Counted from the stretch's first letter, positions 50,780-64,000 are shown. The stretch: DNA of 64,000 bases from Loxodes magnus (GCA_946699065.1 CAMPDV010001941.1:1-64000), one strand, 5' to 3'. The notes: generated from the letters alone by a model not told the origin. Numbers and translations: made by a program.

Positions 50780-51510
50780 CCTTAAAACTGAAATTCTTTC
50801 TTCTTTTCTTACTTTACTTATTCACTTTTCAAAATACTTATTACTTCTCAAAGCATACTCCTTAAATCTGAAATTCTTTCTTCTTTTTTTACTTTACTTC
50901 TTCACTTTTCAAAATACTTATTACTACTCAAAGCATACTCCTTAAAACTGAAATTCTTTCTTCTTTTCTTACTTTACTTATTCACTTTTCTAAATACTTA
51001 TTACTTCTCAAAGCATACTCCTTAAAACTGAAATTATATCTTCTTTTCTTACTTTACTTCTTCACTTTTCTAAATACTTATTACTTCTCAAAGCATACTC
51101 CTTAAAACTGAAATTCTTTCTTCTTTTCTTACTTTACTTATTCACTTTTCAAAATACTTATTACTTCTCAAAGCATACTCCTTAAAACTGAAATTATATC
51201 TTATTTTCTTACTTTACTTATTCACTTTTCTAAATACTTATTACTTCTCAAAGCATACTCCTTAAAACTGAAATTCTTTCTTCTTTTCTTACTTTACTTA
51301 TTCACTTTTCAAAATACTTATTACTTCTCAAAGCATACTCCTTAAAACTGAAATTATATCTTCTTTTCTTACTTTACTTCTTCACTTTTCTAAATACTTA
51401 TTACTTCTCAAAGCATACTCCTTAAAACTGAAATTATATCTTCTTTTCTTACTTTACTTATTCACTTTTCTAAATACTTATTACTTCTCAAAGCATACTC
51501 CTTAAAACTG
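50780..51510. repeat. three-copy block, first copy
   Basis: TTCTTTTTTT (50881), TTACTACTCA (50921) and TTATTTTCTT (51201) recur at 52961, 53001 and 53281 (26 monomers on). TTCTTTTTTT and TTATTTTCTT recur again at 57601 and 57921 (58 monomers further). One difference from the second copy was seen, at monomer site 72 near 51151. Confidence 0.7.
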
Positions 51511-52859
51511 AAATTCTTTCTTCTTTTCTTACTTTACTTATTCACTTTTCTAAATACTTATTACTTCTCAAAGCATACTCCTTAAAACTGAAATTATATC
51601 TTCTTTTCTTACTTTACTTATTCACTTTTCTAAATACTTATTACTACTCAAAGCATACTCCTTAAAACTGAAATTATATCTTCTTTTCTTACTTTACTTA
51701 TTCACTTTTCAAAATACTTATTACTTCTCAAAGCATACTCCTTAAAACTGAAATTATATCTTCTTTTCTTACTTTACTTATTCACTTTTCTAAATACTTA
51801 TTACTTCTCAAAGCATACTCCTTAAAACTGAAATTCTTTCTTCTTTTCTTACTTTACTTATTCACTTTTCTAAATACTTATTACTTCTCAAAGCATACTC
51901 CTTAAATCTGAAATTATATCTTCTTTTCTTACTTTACTTATTCACTTTTCTAAATACTTATTACTTCTCAAAGCATACTCCTTAAATCTGAAATTATATC
52001 TTCTTTTCTTACTTTACTTATTCACTTTTCTAAATACTTATTACTTCTCAAAGCATACTCCTTAAATCTGAAATTCTTTCTTCTTTTCTTACTTTACTTA
52101 TTCACTTTTCTAAATACTTATTTCTTCTCAAAGCATACTCCTTAAAACTGAAATTCTTTCTTCTTTTCTTACTTTACTTCTTCACTTTTCTAAATACTTA
52201 TTACTTCTCAAAGCATACTCCTTAAAACTGAAATTATATCTTCTTTTCTTACTTTACTTCTTCACTTTTCTAAATACTTATTACTTCTCAAAGCATACTC
52301 CTTAAAACTGAAATTCTTTCTTCTTTTCTTACTTTACTTCTTCACTTTTCTAAATACTTATTACTTCTCAAAGCATACTCCTTAAAACTGAAATTATATC
52401 TTCTTTTCTTACTTTACTTATTCACTTTTCTAAATACTTATTACTTCTCAAAGCATACTCCTTAAAACTGAAATTCTTTCTTCTTTTCTTACTTTACTTA
52501 TTCACTTTTCAAAATACTTATTACTTCTCAAAGCATACTCCTTAAAACTGAAATTCTTTCTTCTTTTCTTACTTTACTTATTCACTTTTCTAAATACTTA
52601 TTACTTCTCAAAGCATACTCCTTAAAACTGAAATTCTTTCTTCTTTTCTTACTTTACTTATTCACTTTTCTAAATACTTATTTCTTCTCAAAGCATACTC
52701 CTTAAAACTGAAATTCTTTCTTCTTTTCTTACTTTACTTATTCACTTTTCTAAATACTTATTTCTTCTCAAAGCATACTCCTTAAAACTGAAATTCTTTC
52801 TTCTTTTCTTACTTTACTTATTCACTTTTCAAAATACTTATTTCTTCTCAAAGCATACT

Positions 52860-53590
52860 CCTTAAAACTGAAATTCTTTCTTCTTTTCTTACTTTACTTA
52901 TTCACTTTTCAAAATACTTATTACTTCTCAAAGCATACTCCTTAAATCTGAAATTCTTTCTTCTTTTTTTACTTTACTTCTTCACTTTTCAAAATACTTA
53001 TTACTACTCAAAGCATACTCCTTAAAACTGAAATTCTTTCTTCTTTTCTTACTTTACTTATTCACTTTTCTAAATACTTATTACTTCTCAAAGCATACTC
53101 CTTAAAACTGAAATTATATCTTCTTTTCTTACTTTACTTCTTCACTTTTCTAAATACTTATTACTTCTCAAAGCATACTCCTTAAAACTGAAATTCTTTC
53201 TTCTTTTCTTACTTTACTTATTCACTTTTCTAAATACTTATTACTTCTCAAAGCATACTCCTTAAAACTGAAATTATATCTTATTTTCTTACTTTACTTA
53301 TTCACTTTTCTAAATACTTATTACTTCTCAAAGCATACTCCTTAAAACTGAAATTCTTTCTTCTTTTCTTACTTTACTTATTCACTTTTCAAAATACTTA
53401 TTACTTCTCAAAGCATACTCCTTAAAACTGAAATTATATCTTCTTTTCTTACTTTACTTCTTCACTTTTCTAAATACTTATTACTTCTCAAAGCATACTC
53501 CTTAAAACTGAAATTATATCTTCTTTTCTTACTTTACTTATTCACTTTTCTAAATACTTATTACTTCTCAAAGCATACTCCTTAAAACTG
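52860..53590. repeat. three-copy block, second copy
   Basis: Matches 50780-51510 and 57490-58250. The three copies share alternation of GAAATTCTTT and GAAATTATAT monomers as well as the rare markers, so the similarity is not due to single common variants. Confidence 0.7.
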
Positions 53591-56500
53591 AAATTATATC
53601 TTCTTTTCTTACTTTACTTATTCACTTTTCAAAATACTTATTACTTCTCAAAGCATACTCCTTAAAACTGAAATTATATCTTCTTTTCTTACTTTACTTA
53701 TTCACTTTTCTAAATACTTATTACTTCTCAAAGCATACTCCTTAAATCTGAAATTATATCTTCTTTTCTTACTTTACTTATTCACTTTTCTAAATACTTA
53801 TTACTTCTCAAAGCATACTCCTTAAAACTGAAATTCTTTCTTCTTTTCTTACTTTACTTATTCACTTTTCTAAATACTTATTTCTTCTCAAAGCATACTC
53901 CTTAAAACTGAAATTCTTTCTTCTTTTCTTACTTTACTTCTTCACTTTTCTAAATACTTATTACTTCTCAAAGCATACTCCTTAAAACTGAAATTCTTTC
54001 TTCTTTTTTTACTTTACTTCTTCACTTTTCAAAATACTTATTTCTTCTCAAAGCATACTCCTTAAAACTGAAATTCTTTCTTCTTTTCTTACTTTACTTA
54101 TTCACTTTTCAAAATACTTATTACTTCTCAAAGCATACTCCTTAAATCTGAAATTATATCTTCTTTTCTTACTTTACTTATTCACTTTTCTAAATACTTA
54201 TTTCTTCTCAAAGCATACTCCTTAAAACTGAAATTCTTTCTTCTTTTCTTACTTTACTTATTCACTTTTCAAAATACTTATTACTTCTCAAAGCATACTC
54301 CTTAAAACTGAAATTATATCTTCTTTTCTTACTTTACTTCTTCACTTTTCTAAATACTTATTACTTCTCAAAGCATACTCCTTAAAACTGAAATTATATC
54401 TTCTTTTCTTACTTTACTTATTCACTTTTCTAAATACTTATTTCTTCTCAAAGCATACTCCTTAAAACTGAAATTCTTTCTTCTTTTCTTACTTTACTTC
54501 TTCACTTTTCTAAATACTTATTACTTCTCAAAGCATACTCCTTAAAACTGAAATTATATCTTCTTTTCTTACTTTACTTCTTCACTTTTCTAAATACTTA
54601 TTACTTCTCAAAGCATACTCCTTAAAACTGAAATTATATCTTATTTTCTTACTTTACTTATTCACTTTTCTAAATACTTATTACTTCTCAAAGCATACTC
54701 CTTAAAACTGAAATTCTTTCTTCTTTTCTTACTTTACTTATTCACTTTTCAAAATACTTATTACTTCTCAAAGCATACTCCTTAAAACTGAAATTATATC
54801 TTCTTTTCTTACTTTACTTCTTCACTTTTCTAAATACTTATTACTTCTCAAAGCATACTCCTTAAAACTGAAATTATATCTTCTTTTCTTACTTTACTTA
54901 TTCACTTTTCTAAATACTTATTACTTCTCAAAGCATACTCCTTAAAACTGAAATTCTTTCTTCTTTTCTTACTTTACTTATTCACTTTTCTAAATACTTA
55001 TTACTACTCAAAGCATACTCCTTAAAACTGAAATTATATCTTCTTTTCTTACTTTACTTATTCACTTTTCAAAATACTTATTACTACTCAAAGCATACTC
55101 CTTAAAACTGAAATTATATCTTCTTTTCTTACTTTACTTATTCACTTTTCAACATACTTATTACTTCTCAAAGCATACTCCTTAAAACTGAAATTATATC
55201 TTCTTTTCTTACTTTACTTATTCACTTTTCTAAATACTTATTACTTCTCAAAGCATACTCCTTAAATCTGAAATTATATCTTCTTTTCTTACTTTACTTA
55301 TTCACTTTTCTAAATACTTATTACTTCTCAAAGCATACTCCTTAAAACTGAAATTATATCTTCTTTTCTTACTTTACTTATTCACTTTTCAAAATACTTA
55401 TTACTTCTCAAAGCATACTCCTTAAATCTGAAATTATATCTTCTTTTCTTACTTTACTTATTCACTTTTCTAAATACTTATTACTACTCAAAGCATACTC
55501 CTTAAAACTGAAATTATATCTTCTTTTCTTACTTTACTTATTCACTTTTCTAAATACTTATTACTACTCAAAGCATACTCCTTAAAACTGAAATTATATC
55601 TTCTTTTCTTACTTTACTTATTCACTTTTCAAAATACTTATTACTTCTCAAAGCATACTCCTTAAATCTGAAATTATATCTTCTTTTCTTACTTTACTTA
55701 TTCACTTTTCTAAATACTTATTACTTCTCAAAGCATACTCCTTAAAACTGAAATTATATCTTCTTTTCTTACTTTACTTCTTCACTTTTCTAAATACTTA
55801 TTACTACTCAAAGCATACTCCTTAAAACTGAAATTATATCTTCTTTTCTTACTTTACTTATTCACTTTTCAACATACTTATTTCTTCTCAAAGCATACTC
55901 CTTAAAACTGAAATTATATCTTCTTTTCTTACTTTACTTATTCACTTTTCAAAATACTTATTACTTCTCAAAGCATACTCCTTAAAACTGAAATTCTTTC
56001 TTCTTTTCTTACTTTACTTATTCACTTTTTAAAATACTTATTACTTCTCAAAGCATACTCCTTAAATCTGAAATTATATCTTCTTTTCTTACTTTACTTC
56101 TTCACTTTTCTAAATACTTATTACTTCTCAAAGCATACTCCTTAAAACTGAAATTATATCTTCTTTTCTTACTTTACTTATTCACTTTTCTAAATACTTA
56201 TTACTTCTCAAAGCATACTCCTTAAAACTGAAATTTTATCTTCTTTTCTTACTTTACTTCTTCACTTTTCTAAATACTTATTACTTCTCAAAGCATACTA
56301 CTTAAAACTGAAATTATATCTTCTTTTCTTACTTTACTTATTCACTTTTCAAAATACTTATTACTTCTCAAAGCATACTCCTTAAAACTGAAATTCTTTC
56401 TTCTTTTCTTACTTTACTTATTCACTTTTTAAAATACTTATTACTTCTCAAAGCATACTCCTTAAATCTGAAATTATATCTTCTTTTCTTACTTTACTTA

Positions 56501-57489
56501 TTCACTTTTCTAAATACTTATTACTTCTCAAAGCATACTCCTTAAATCTGAAATTATATCTTCTTTTCTTACTTTACTTATTCACTTTTCAAAATACTTA
56601 TTACTTCTCAAAGCATACTCCTTAAAACTGAAATTCTACCTTCTTTTCTTACTTTACTTCTTCACTTTTCAAAATACTTATTACTTCTCAAAGCATACTC
56701 CTTAAAACTGAAATTATATCTTCTTTTCTTACTTTACTTATTCACTTTTCTAAATACTTATTACTTCTCAAAGCATACTCCTTAAAACTGAAATTATATC
56801 TTCTTTTCTTACTTTACTTATTCACTTTTCAAAATACTTATTACTTCTCAAAGCATACTCCTTAAAACTGAAATTATATCTTCTTTTCTTACTTTACTTA
56901 TTCACTTTTCAAAATACTTATTACTTCTCAAAGCATACTCCTTAAAACTGAAATTATATCTTCTTTTCTTACTTTACTTATTCACTTTTCTAAATACTTA
57001 TTACTTCTCAAAGCATACTCCTTAAATCTGAAATTATATCTTCTTTTCTTACTTTACTTATTCACTTTTCTAAATACTTATTACTTCTCAAAGCATACTC
57101 CTTAAATCTGAAATTCTTTCTTCTTTTCTTACTTTACTTATTCACTTTTCTAAATACTTATTTCTTCTCAAAGCATACTCCTTAAAACTGAAATTCTTTC
57201 TTCTTTTCTTACTTTACTTCTTCACTTTTCAAAATACTTATTACTTCTCAAAGCATACTCCTTAAAACTGAAATTCTTTCTTCTTTTTTTACTTTACTTC
57301 TTCACTTTTCAAAATACTTATTTCTTCTCAAAGCATACTCCTTAAAACTGAAATTCTTTCTTCTTTTCTTACTTTACTTATTCACTTTTCAAAATACTTA
57401 TTACTTCTCAAAGCATACTCCTTAAAACTGAAATTCTTTCTTCTTTTCTTACTTTACTTATTCACTTTTCTAAATACTTATTTCTTCTC

Positions 57490-58250
57490 AAAGCATACTC
57501 CTTAAAACTGAAATTCTTTCTTCTTTTCTTACTTTACTTATTCACTTTTCAAAATACTTATTACTTCTCAAAGCATACTCCTTAAATCTGAAATTCTTTC
57601 TTCTTTTTTTACTTTACTTCTTCACTTTTCAAAATACTTATTTCTTCTCAAAGCATACTCCTTAAAACTGAAATTCTTTCTTCTTTTCTTACTTTACTTA
57701 TTCACTTTTCTAAATACTTATTACTTCTCAAAGCATACTCCTTAAAACTGAAATTATATCTTCTTTTCTTACTTTACTTCTTCACTTTTCTAAATACTTA
57801 TTACTTCTCAAAGCATACTCCTTAAAACTGAAATTCTTTCTTCTTTTCTTACTTTACTTATTCACTTTTCTAAATACTTATTACTTCTCAAAGCATACTC
57901 CTTAAAACTGAAATTATATCTTATTTTCTTACTTTACTTATTCACTTTTCTAAATACTTATTACTTCTCAAAGCATACTCCTTAAAACTGAAATTCTTTC
58001 TTCTTTTCTTACTTTACTTATTCACTTTTCAAAATACTTATTACTTCTCAAAGCATACTCCTTAAAACTGAAATTATATCTTCTTTTCTTACTTTACTTC
58101 TTCACTTTTCTAAATACTTATTACTTCTCAAAGCATACTCCTTAAAACTGAAATTATATCTTCTTTTCTTACTTTACTTATTCACTTTTCTAAATACTTA
58201 TTACTTCTCAAAGCATACTCCTTAAAACTGAAATTATATCTTCTTTTCTT
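57490..58250. repeat. three-copy block, third copy
   Basis: Matches 52850-53610. It differs at 57641, where TTTCTTCTCA replaces TTACTACTCA. The TTATTTTCTT marker is also at 54641 and 62641 within partly similar surroundings, suggesting further, more degraded copies. Confidence 0.65.
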
Positions 58251-59080
58251 ACTTTACTTCTTCACTTTTCTAAATACTTATTACTTCTCAAAGCATACTC
58301 CTTAAAACTGAAATTCTTTCTTCTTTTCTTACTTTACTTCTTCACTTTTCTAAATACTTATTACTTCTCAAAGCATACTCCTTAAAACTGAAATTATATC
58401 TTCTTTTCTTACTTTACTTATTCACTTTTCTAAATACTTATTACTTCTCAAAGCATACTCCTTAAAACTGAAATTATATCTTCTTTTCTTACTTTACTTC
58501 TTCACTTTTCTAAATACTTATTACTTCTCAAAGCATACTCCTTAAAACTGAAATTATATCTTCTTTTCTTACTTTACTTATTCACTTTTCTAAATACTTA
58601 TTACTTCTCAAAGCATACTCCTTAAAACTGAAATTATATCTTCTTTTCTTACTTTACTTATTCACTTTTCAAAATACTTATTACTTCTCAAAGCATACTC
58701 CTTAAAACTGAAATTCTTTCTTCTTTTCTTACTTTACTTATTCACTTTTTAAAATACTTATTTCTTCTCAAAGCATACTCCTTAAAACTGAAATTCTTTC
58801 TTCTTTTCTTACTTTACTTATTCACTTTTCTAAATACTTATTACTTCTCAAAGCATACTCCTTAAATCTGAAATTATATCTTCTTTTCTTACTTTACTTA
58901 TTCACTTTTCTAAATACTTATTACTTCTCAAAGCATACTCCTTAAAACTGAAATTATATCTTCTTTTCTTACTTTACTTATTCACTTTTCTAAATACTTA
59001 TTTCTTCTCAAAGCATACTCCTTAAAACTGAAATTCTTTCTTCTTTTCTTACTTTACTTATTCACTTTTCTAAATACTTA

Positions 59081-59410
59081 TTACTACTCAAAGCATACTC
59101 CTTAAAACTGAAATTATATCTTCTTTTCTTACTTTACTTATTCACTTTTCTAAATACTTATTACTACTCAAAGCATACTCCTTAAAACTGAAATTATATC
59201 TTCTTTTCTTACTTTACTTATTCACTTTTCTAAATACTTATTTCTTCTCAAAGCATACTCCTTAAAACTGAAATTCTTTCTTCTTTTCTTACTTTACTTA
59301 TTCACTTTTCTAAATACTTATTACTACTCAAAGCATACTCCTTAAAACTGAAATTATATCTTCTTTTCTTACTTTACTTATTCACTTTTCTAAATACTTA
59401 TTACTACTCA
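59081..59410. repeat. short local duplication of paired TTACTACTCA monomers (3-monomer period)
   Basis: Two successive TTACTACTCA monomers at 59081 and 59161, preceded by TTTCTTCTCA/GAAATTCTTT, are repeated at 59321 and 59401 after 240 bp. Similar pairs recur at 60121/60201, 61721/61801, 62841/62921 and 63561/63641, so the pair travels as a unit in the right end of the window. Confidence 0.65.
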
Positions 59411-60239
59411 AAGCATACTCCTTAAAACTGAAATTATATCTTCTTTTCTTACTTTACTTATTCACTTTTCAAAATACTTATTACTTCTCAAAGCATACTC
59501 CTTAAAACTGAAATTATATCTTCTTTTCTTACTTTACTTATTCACTTTTCTAAATACTTATTACTTCTCAAAGCATACTCCTTAAAACTGAAATTCTTTC
59601 TTCTTTTCTTACTTTACTTATTCACTTTTCTAAATACTTATTACTTCTCAAAGCATACTCCTTAAAACTGAAATTCTTTCTTCTTTTCTTACTTTACTTC
59701 TTCACTTTTCTAAATACTTATTACTTCTCAAAGCATACTCCTTAAAACTGAAATTCTTTCTTCTTTTCTTACTTTACTTATTCACTTTTCTAAATACTTA
59801 TTTCTTCTCAAAGCATACTCCTTAAAACTGAAATTCTTTCTTCTTTTCTTACTTTACTTCTTCACTTTTCTAAATACTTATTACTTCTCAAAGCATACTC
59901 CTTAAATCTGAAATTCTTTCTTCTTTTCTTACTTTACTTATTCACTTTTCTAAATACTTATTTCTTCTCAAAGCATACTCCTTAAAACTGAAATTCTTTC
60001 TTCTTTTCTTACTTTACTTCTTCACTTTTCTAAATACTTATTACTTCTCAAAGCATACTCCTTAAAACTGAAATTCTTTCTTCTTTTCTTACTTTACTTA
60101 TTCACTTTTCTAAATACTTATTACTACTCAAAGCATACTCCTTAAAACTGAAATTATATCTTCTTTTCTTACTTTACTTATTCACTTTTCTAAATACTTA
60201 TTACTACTCAAAGCATACTCCTTAAAACTGAAATTATAT

Positions 60240-60860
60240 CTTCTTTTCTTACTTTACTTATTCACTTTTCAAAATACTTATTACTTCTCAAAGCATACTC
60301 CTTAAAACTGAAATTATATCTTCTTTTCTTACTTTACTTATTCACTTTTCTAAATACTTATTACTTCTCAAAGCATACTCCTTAAAACTGAAATTCTTTC
60401 TTCTTTTCTTACTTTACTTATTCACTTTTCTAAATACTTATTACTTCTCAAAGCATACTCCTTAAAACTGAAATTATATCTTCTTTTCTTACTTTACTTA
60501 TTCACTTTTCAAAATACTTATTACTTCTCAAAGCATACTCCTTAAATCTGAAATTATATCTTCTTTTCTTACTTTACTTATTCACTTTTCTAAATACTTA
60601 TTACTTCTCAAAGCATACTCCTTAAATCTGAAATTCTTTCTTCTTTTCTTACTTTACTTATTCACTTTTCTAAATACTTATTTCTTCTCAAAGCATACTC
60701 CTTAAAACTGAAATTCTTTCTTCTTTTCTTACTTTACTTCTTCACTTTTCTAAATACTTATTACTTCTCAAAGCATACTCCTTAAAACTGAAATTATATC
60801 TTCTTTTCTTACTTTACTTCTTCACTTTTCTAAATACTTATTACTTCTCAAAGCATACTC
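60240..60860. repeat. multi-monomer block, copy at +1600 bp (20 monomers)
   Basis: AAAATACTTA (60271), CTTAAATCTG monomers (60541, 60621) and TTTCTTCTCA (60681) recur at 61871, 62141, 62221 and 62281. A few substitutions separate the copies, for example at monomer site 72 near 60511. Confidence 0.65.
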
Positions 60861-61839
60861 CTTAAAACTGAAATTCTTTCTTCTTTTCTTACTTTACTTC
60901 TTCACTTTTCTAAATACTTATTACTTCTCAAAGCATACTCCTTAAAACTGAAATTATATCTTCTTTTCTTACTTTACTTATTCACTTTTCTAAATACTTA
61001 TTACTTCTCAAAGCATACTCCTTAAAACTGAAATTATATCTTCTTTTCTTACTTTACTTATTCACTTTTCTAAATACTTATTACTTCTCAAAGCATACTC
61101 CTTAAAACTGAAATTCTTTCTTCTTTTCTTACTTTACTTATTCACTTTTCTAAATACTTATTACTTCTCAAAGCATACTCCTTAAAACTGAAATTCTTTC
61201 TTCTTTTCTTACTTTACTTATTCACTTTTTAAAATACTTATTACTTCTCAAAGCATACTCCTTAAAACTGAAATTCTTTCTTCTTTTCTTACTTTACTTA
61301 TTCACTTTTCTAAATACTTATTACTTCTCAAAGCATACTCCTTAAAACTGAAATTTTATCTTCTTTTCTTACTTTACTTCTTCACTTTTCTAAATACTTA
61401 TTACTTCTCAAAGCATACTCCTTAAAACTGAAATTATATCTTCTTTTCTTACTTTACTTATTCACTTTTCTAAATACTTATTACTTCTCAAAGCATACTC
61501 CTTAAAACTGAAATTCTTTCTTCTTTTCTTACTTTACTTATTCACTTTTCTAAATACTTATTACTTCTCAAAGCATACTCCTTAAAACTGAAATTATATC
61601 TTCTTTTCTTACTTTACTTCTTCACTTTTCTAAATACTTATTACTTCTCAAAGCATACTCCTTAAAACTGAAATTATATCTTCTTTTCTTACTTTACTTA
61701 TTCACTTTTCTAAATACTTATTACTACTCAAAGCATACTCCTTAAAACTGAAATTCTTTCTTCTTTTCTTACTTTACTTATTCACTTTTCTAAATACTTA
61801 TTACTACTCAAAGCATACTCCTTAAAACTGAAATTCTTT

Positions 61840-62460
61840 CTTCTTTTCTTACTTTACTTATTCACTTTTCAAAATACTTATTACTTCTCAAAGCATACTC
61901 CTTAAAACTGAAATTATATCTTCTTTTCTTACTTTACTTATTCACTTTTCTAAATACTTATTACTTCTCAAAGCATACTCCTTAAAACTGAAATTCTTTC
62001 TTCTTTTCTTACTTTACTTATTCACTTTTCTAAATACTTATTACTTCTCAAAGCATACTCCTTAAAACTGAAATTATATCTTCTTTTCTTACTTTACTTA
62101 TTCACTTTTCTAAATACTTATTACTTCTCAAAGCATACTCCTTAAATCTGAAATTATATCTTCTTTTCTTACTTTACTTATTCACTTTTCTAAATACTTA
62201 TTACTTCTCAAAGCATACTCCTTAAATCTGAAATTCTTTCTTCTTTTCTTACTTTACTTATTCACTTTTCTAAATACTTATTTCTTCTCAAAGCATACTC
62301 CTTAAAACTGAAATTCTTTCTTCTTTTCTTACTTTACTTCTTCACTTTTCTAAATACTTATTACTTCTCAAAGCATACTCCTTAAAACTGAAATTATATC
62401 TTCTTTTCTTACTTTACTTCTTCACTTTTCTAAATACTTATTACTTCTCAAAGCATACTC
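61840..62460. repeat. second copy of the block at 60240
   Basis: Matches 60240-60860 with few differences and ends where this copy has GAAATTATAT near 62470 and the other GAAATTCTTT. Confidence 0.65.
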
Positions 62461-64000
62461 CTTAAAACTGAAATTATATCTTCTTTTCTTACTTTACTTA
62501 TTCACTTTTCTAAATACTTATTACTTCTCAAAGCATACTCCTTAAAACTGAAATTATATCTTCTTTTCTTACTTTACTTATTCACTTTTCTAAATACTTA
62601 TTACTTCTCAAAGCATACTCCTTAAAACTGAAATTATATCTTATTTTCTTACTTTACTTATTCACTTTTCTAAATACTTATTACTTCTCAAAGCATACTC
62701 CTTAAAACTGAAATTCTTTCTTCTTTTCTTACTTTACTTATTCACTTTTCAAAATACTTATTACTTCTCAAAGCATACTCCTTAAAACTGAAATTATATC
62801 TTCTTTTCTTACTTTACTTATTCACTTTTCTAAATACTTATTACTACTCAAAGCATACTCCTTAAAACTGAAATTCTTTCTTCTTTTCTTACTTTACTTA
62901 TTCACTTTTCTAAATACTTATTACTACTCAAAGCATACTCCTTAAAACTGAAATTCTTTCTTCTTTTCTTACTTTACTTATTCACTTTTCAAAATACTTA
63001 TTACTTCTCAAAGCATACTCCTTAAAACTGAAATTATATCTTCTTTTCTTACTTTACTTATTCACTTTTCTAAATACTTATTACTTCTCAAAGCATACTC
63101 CTTAAAACTGAAATTCTTTCTTCTTTTCTTACTTTACTTATTCACTTTTCTAAATACTTATTACTTCTCAAAGCATACTCCTTAAAACTGAAATTATATC
63201 TTCTTTTCTTACTTTACTTATTCACTTTTCTAAATACTTATTACTTCTCAAAGCATACTCCTTAAATCTGAAATTATATCTTCTTTTCTTACTTTACTTA
63301 TTCACTTTTCTAAATACTTATTACTTCTCAAAGCATACTCCTTAAAACTGAAATTCTTTCTTCTTTTCTTACTTTACTTATTCACTTTTCTAAATACTTA
63401 TTACTTCTCAAAGCATACTCCTTAAAACTGAAATTATATCTTCTTTTCTTACTTTACTTCTTCACTTTTCTAAATACTTATTACTTCTCAAAGCATACTC
63501 CTTAAAACTGAAATTATATCTTCTTTTCTTACTTTACTTATTCACTTTTCTAAATACTTATTACTACTCAAAGCATACTCCTTAAAACTGAAATTCTTTC
63601 TTCTTTTCTTACTTTACTTATTCACTTTTCTAAATACTTATTACTACTCAAAGCATACTCCTTAAAACTGAAATTATATCTTCTTTTCTTACTTTACTTA
63701 TTCACTTTTCAAAATACTTATTACTACTCAAAGCATACTCCTTAAAACTGAAATTATATCTTCTTTTCTTACTTTACTTATTCACTTTTCTAAATACTTA
63801 TTACTTCTCAAAGCATACTCCTTAAAACTGAAATTCTTTCTTCTTTTCTTACTTTACTTATTCACTTTTCTAAATACTTATTACTTCTCAAAGCATACTC
63901 CTTAAAACTGAAATTATATCTTCTTTTCTTACTTTACTTATTCACTTTTCTAAATACTTATTACTTCTCAAAGCATACTCCTTAAATCTGAAATTATATC

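Larger units (their letters stand above)
18831..64000. repeat. 80-bp satellite array (about 564 monomers)
   Basis: Uninterrupted head-to-tail array with period 80 bp, one orientation, running off the right edge. Hand count of the consensus gives A24 T37 C17 G2, so about 24% G+C with very strong C-over-G bias on the + strand. Positions 41-72 are nearly all C and T, broken by a few A. ACTT recurs at monomer positions 4, 52, 57, 65 and 77. No CpG is present in the consensus. Variation is substitution at roughly 17 recurring sites: 2, 4, 7, 15, 21-22, 26, 28-29, 37-40, 44, 49, 51, 57, 61, 64/66, 71, 72 and 74. One length change was found in 45 kb. Stops fall in every frame on both strands, so there is no coding potential. 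Confidence 0.98.

Noticed and set aside
18831-64000. CRISPR array (short regular repeats)
   Set aside because: The period is uniform 80 bp with no distinction between repeat and unique spacer; all parts of the monomer are repeated. No cas genes and no prokaryotic context.
1-64000. tRNA, rRNA or telomere repeats
   Set aside because: No sequence with tRNA box motifs, rRNA-like GC-rich conserved stretches, or TTAGG/TTAGGG-type short repeats was seen.

Overview
The window is 64 kb of tandem satellite DNA with no gene that I can support. Two unrelated arrays meet head to tail. A satellite of about 920 bp (20 near-complete units plus two fragments) fills 1-18827. An 80-bp satellite (about 564 monomers) fills 18831-64000. 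Both run off the window edge, so both true arrays are longer. Megasatellite-scale arrays, AT-rich composition (about 24% G+C in both monomers by hand count) and no bacterial-type genes point to a eukaryote and a heterochromatic block (pericentromere, subtelomere, sex chromosome or B chromosome). I do not recognise either monomer and cannot name the species.

The 920-bp array is in one orientation. Units 1-4 (1-3680) and 19-21 (15810-18569) belong to one sequence type (A). Units 8-13 (5693-11212) and unit 15 belong to a second type (B). Units between them are A/B mosaics. A core of about 500 bp (unit positions 190-690) is almost invariant and free of indels. Every clear rearrangement (3681-4010, 11903-12040, 15624-15666) falls in the other part of the unit, positions about 695-135. 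That labile part also carries three same-strand copies of an 11-bp motif, CCNGNGTCTAA. One copy matches 8 of the 9 essential bases of the mammalian CENP-B box.

The junction at 18828-18831 is abrupt: no unique DNA, no transposon and no zone of decayed monomers on either side. Strand composition flips there, from purine-rich (G over C) on the + strand to pyrimidine-rich (C over G).

The 80-bp array keeps its 80-bp register for 45 kb with one length change that I can find, a single T lost from a T7 run at about 42884-42890. Variation is almost all substitution at about 17 recurrent sites. These combine into monomer haplotypes and then into duplicated multi-monomer blocks at many offsets (18, 20, 25, 26, 28, 50, 53 and 58 monomers), the largest a 3.0-kb block repeated 4.0 kb downstream. 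There is no single higher-order repeat unit. The picture fits repeated unequal exchange or segmental amplification inside the array.

The recurrent open frames on the minus strand of the 920-bp array are best explained as by-products of purine-rich, AT-rich DNA; see the rejected list.
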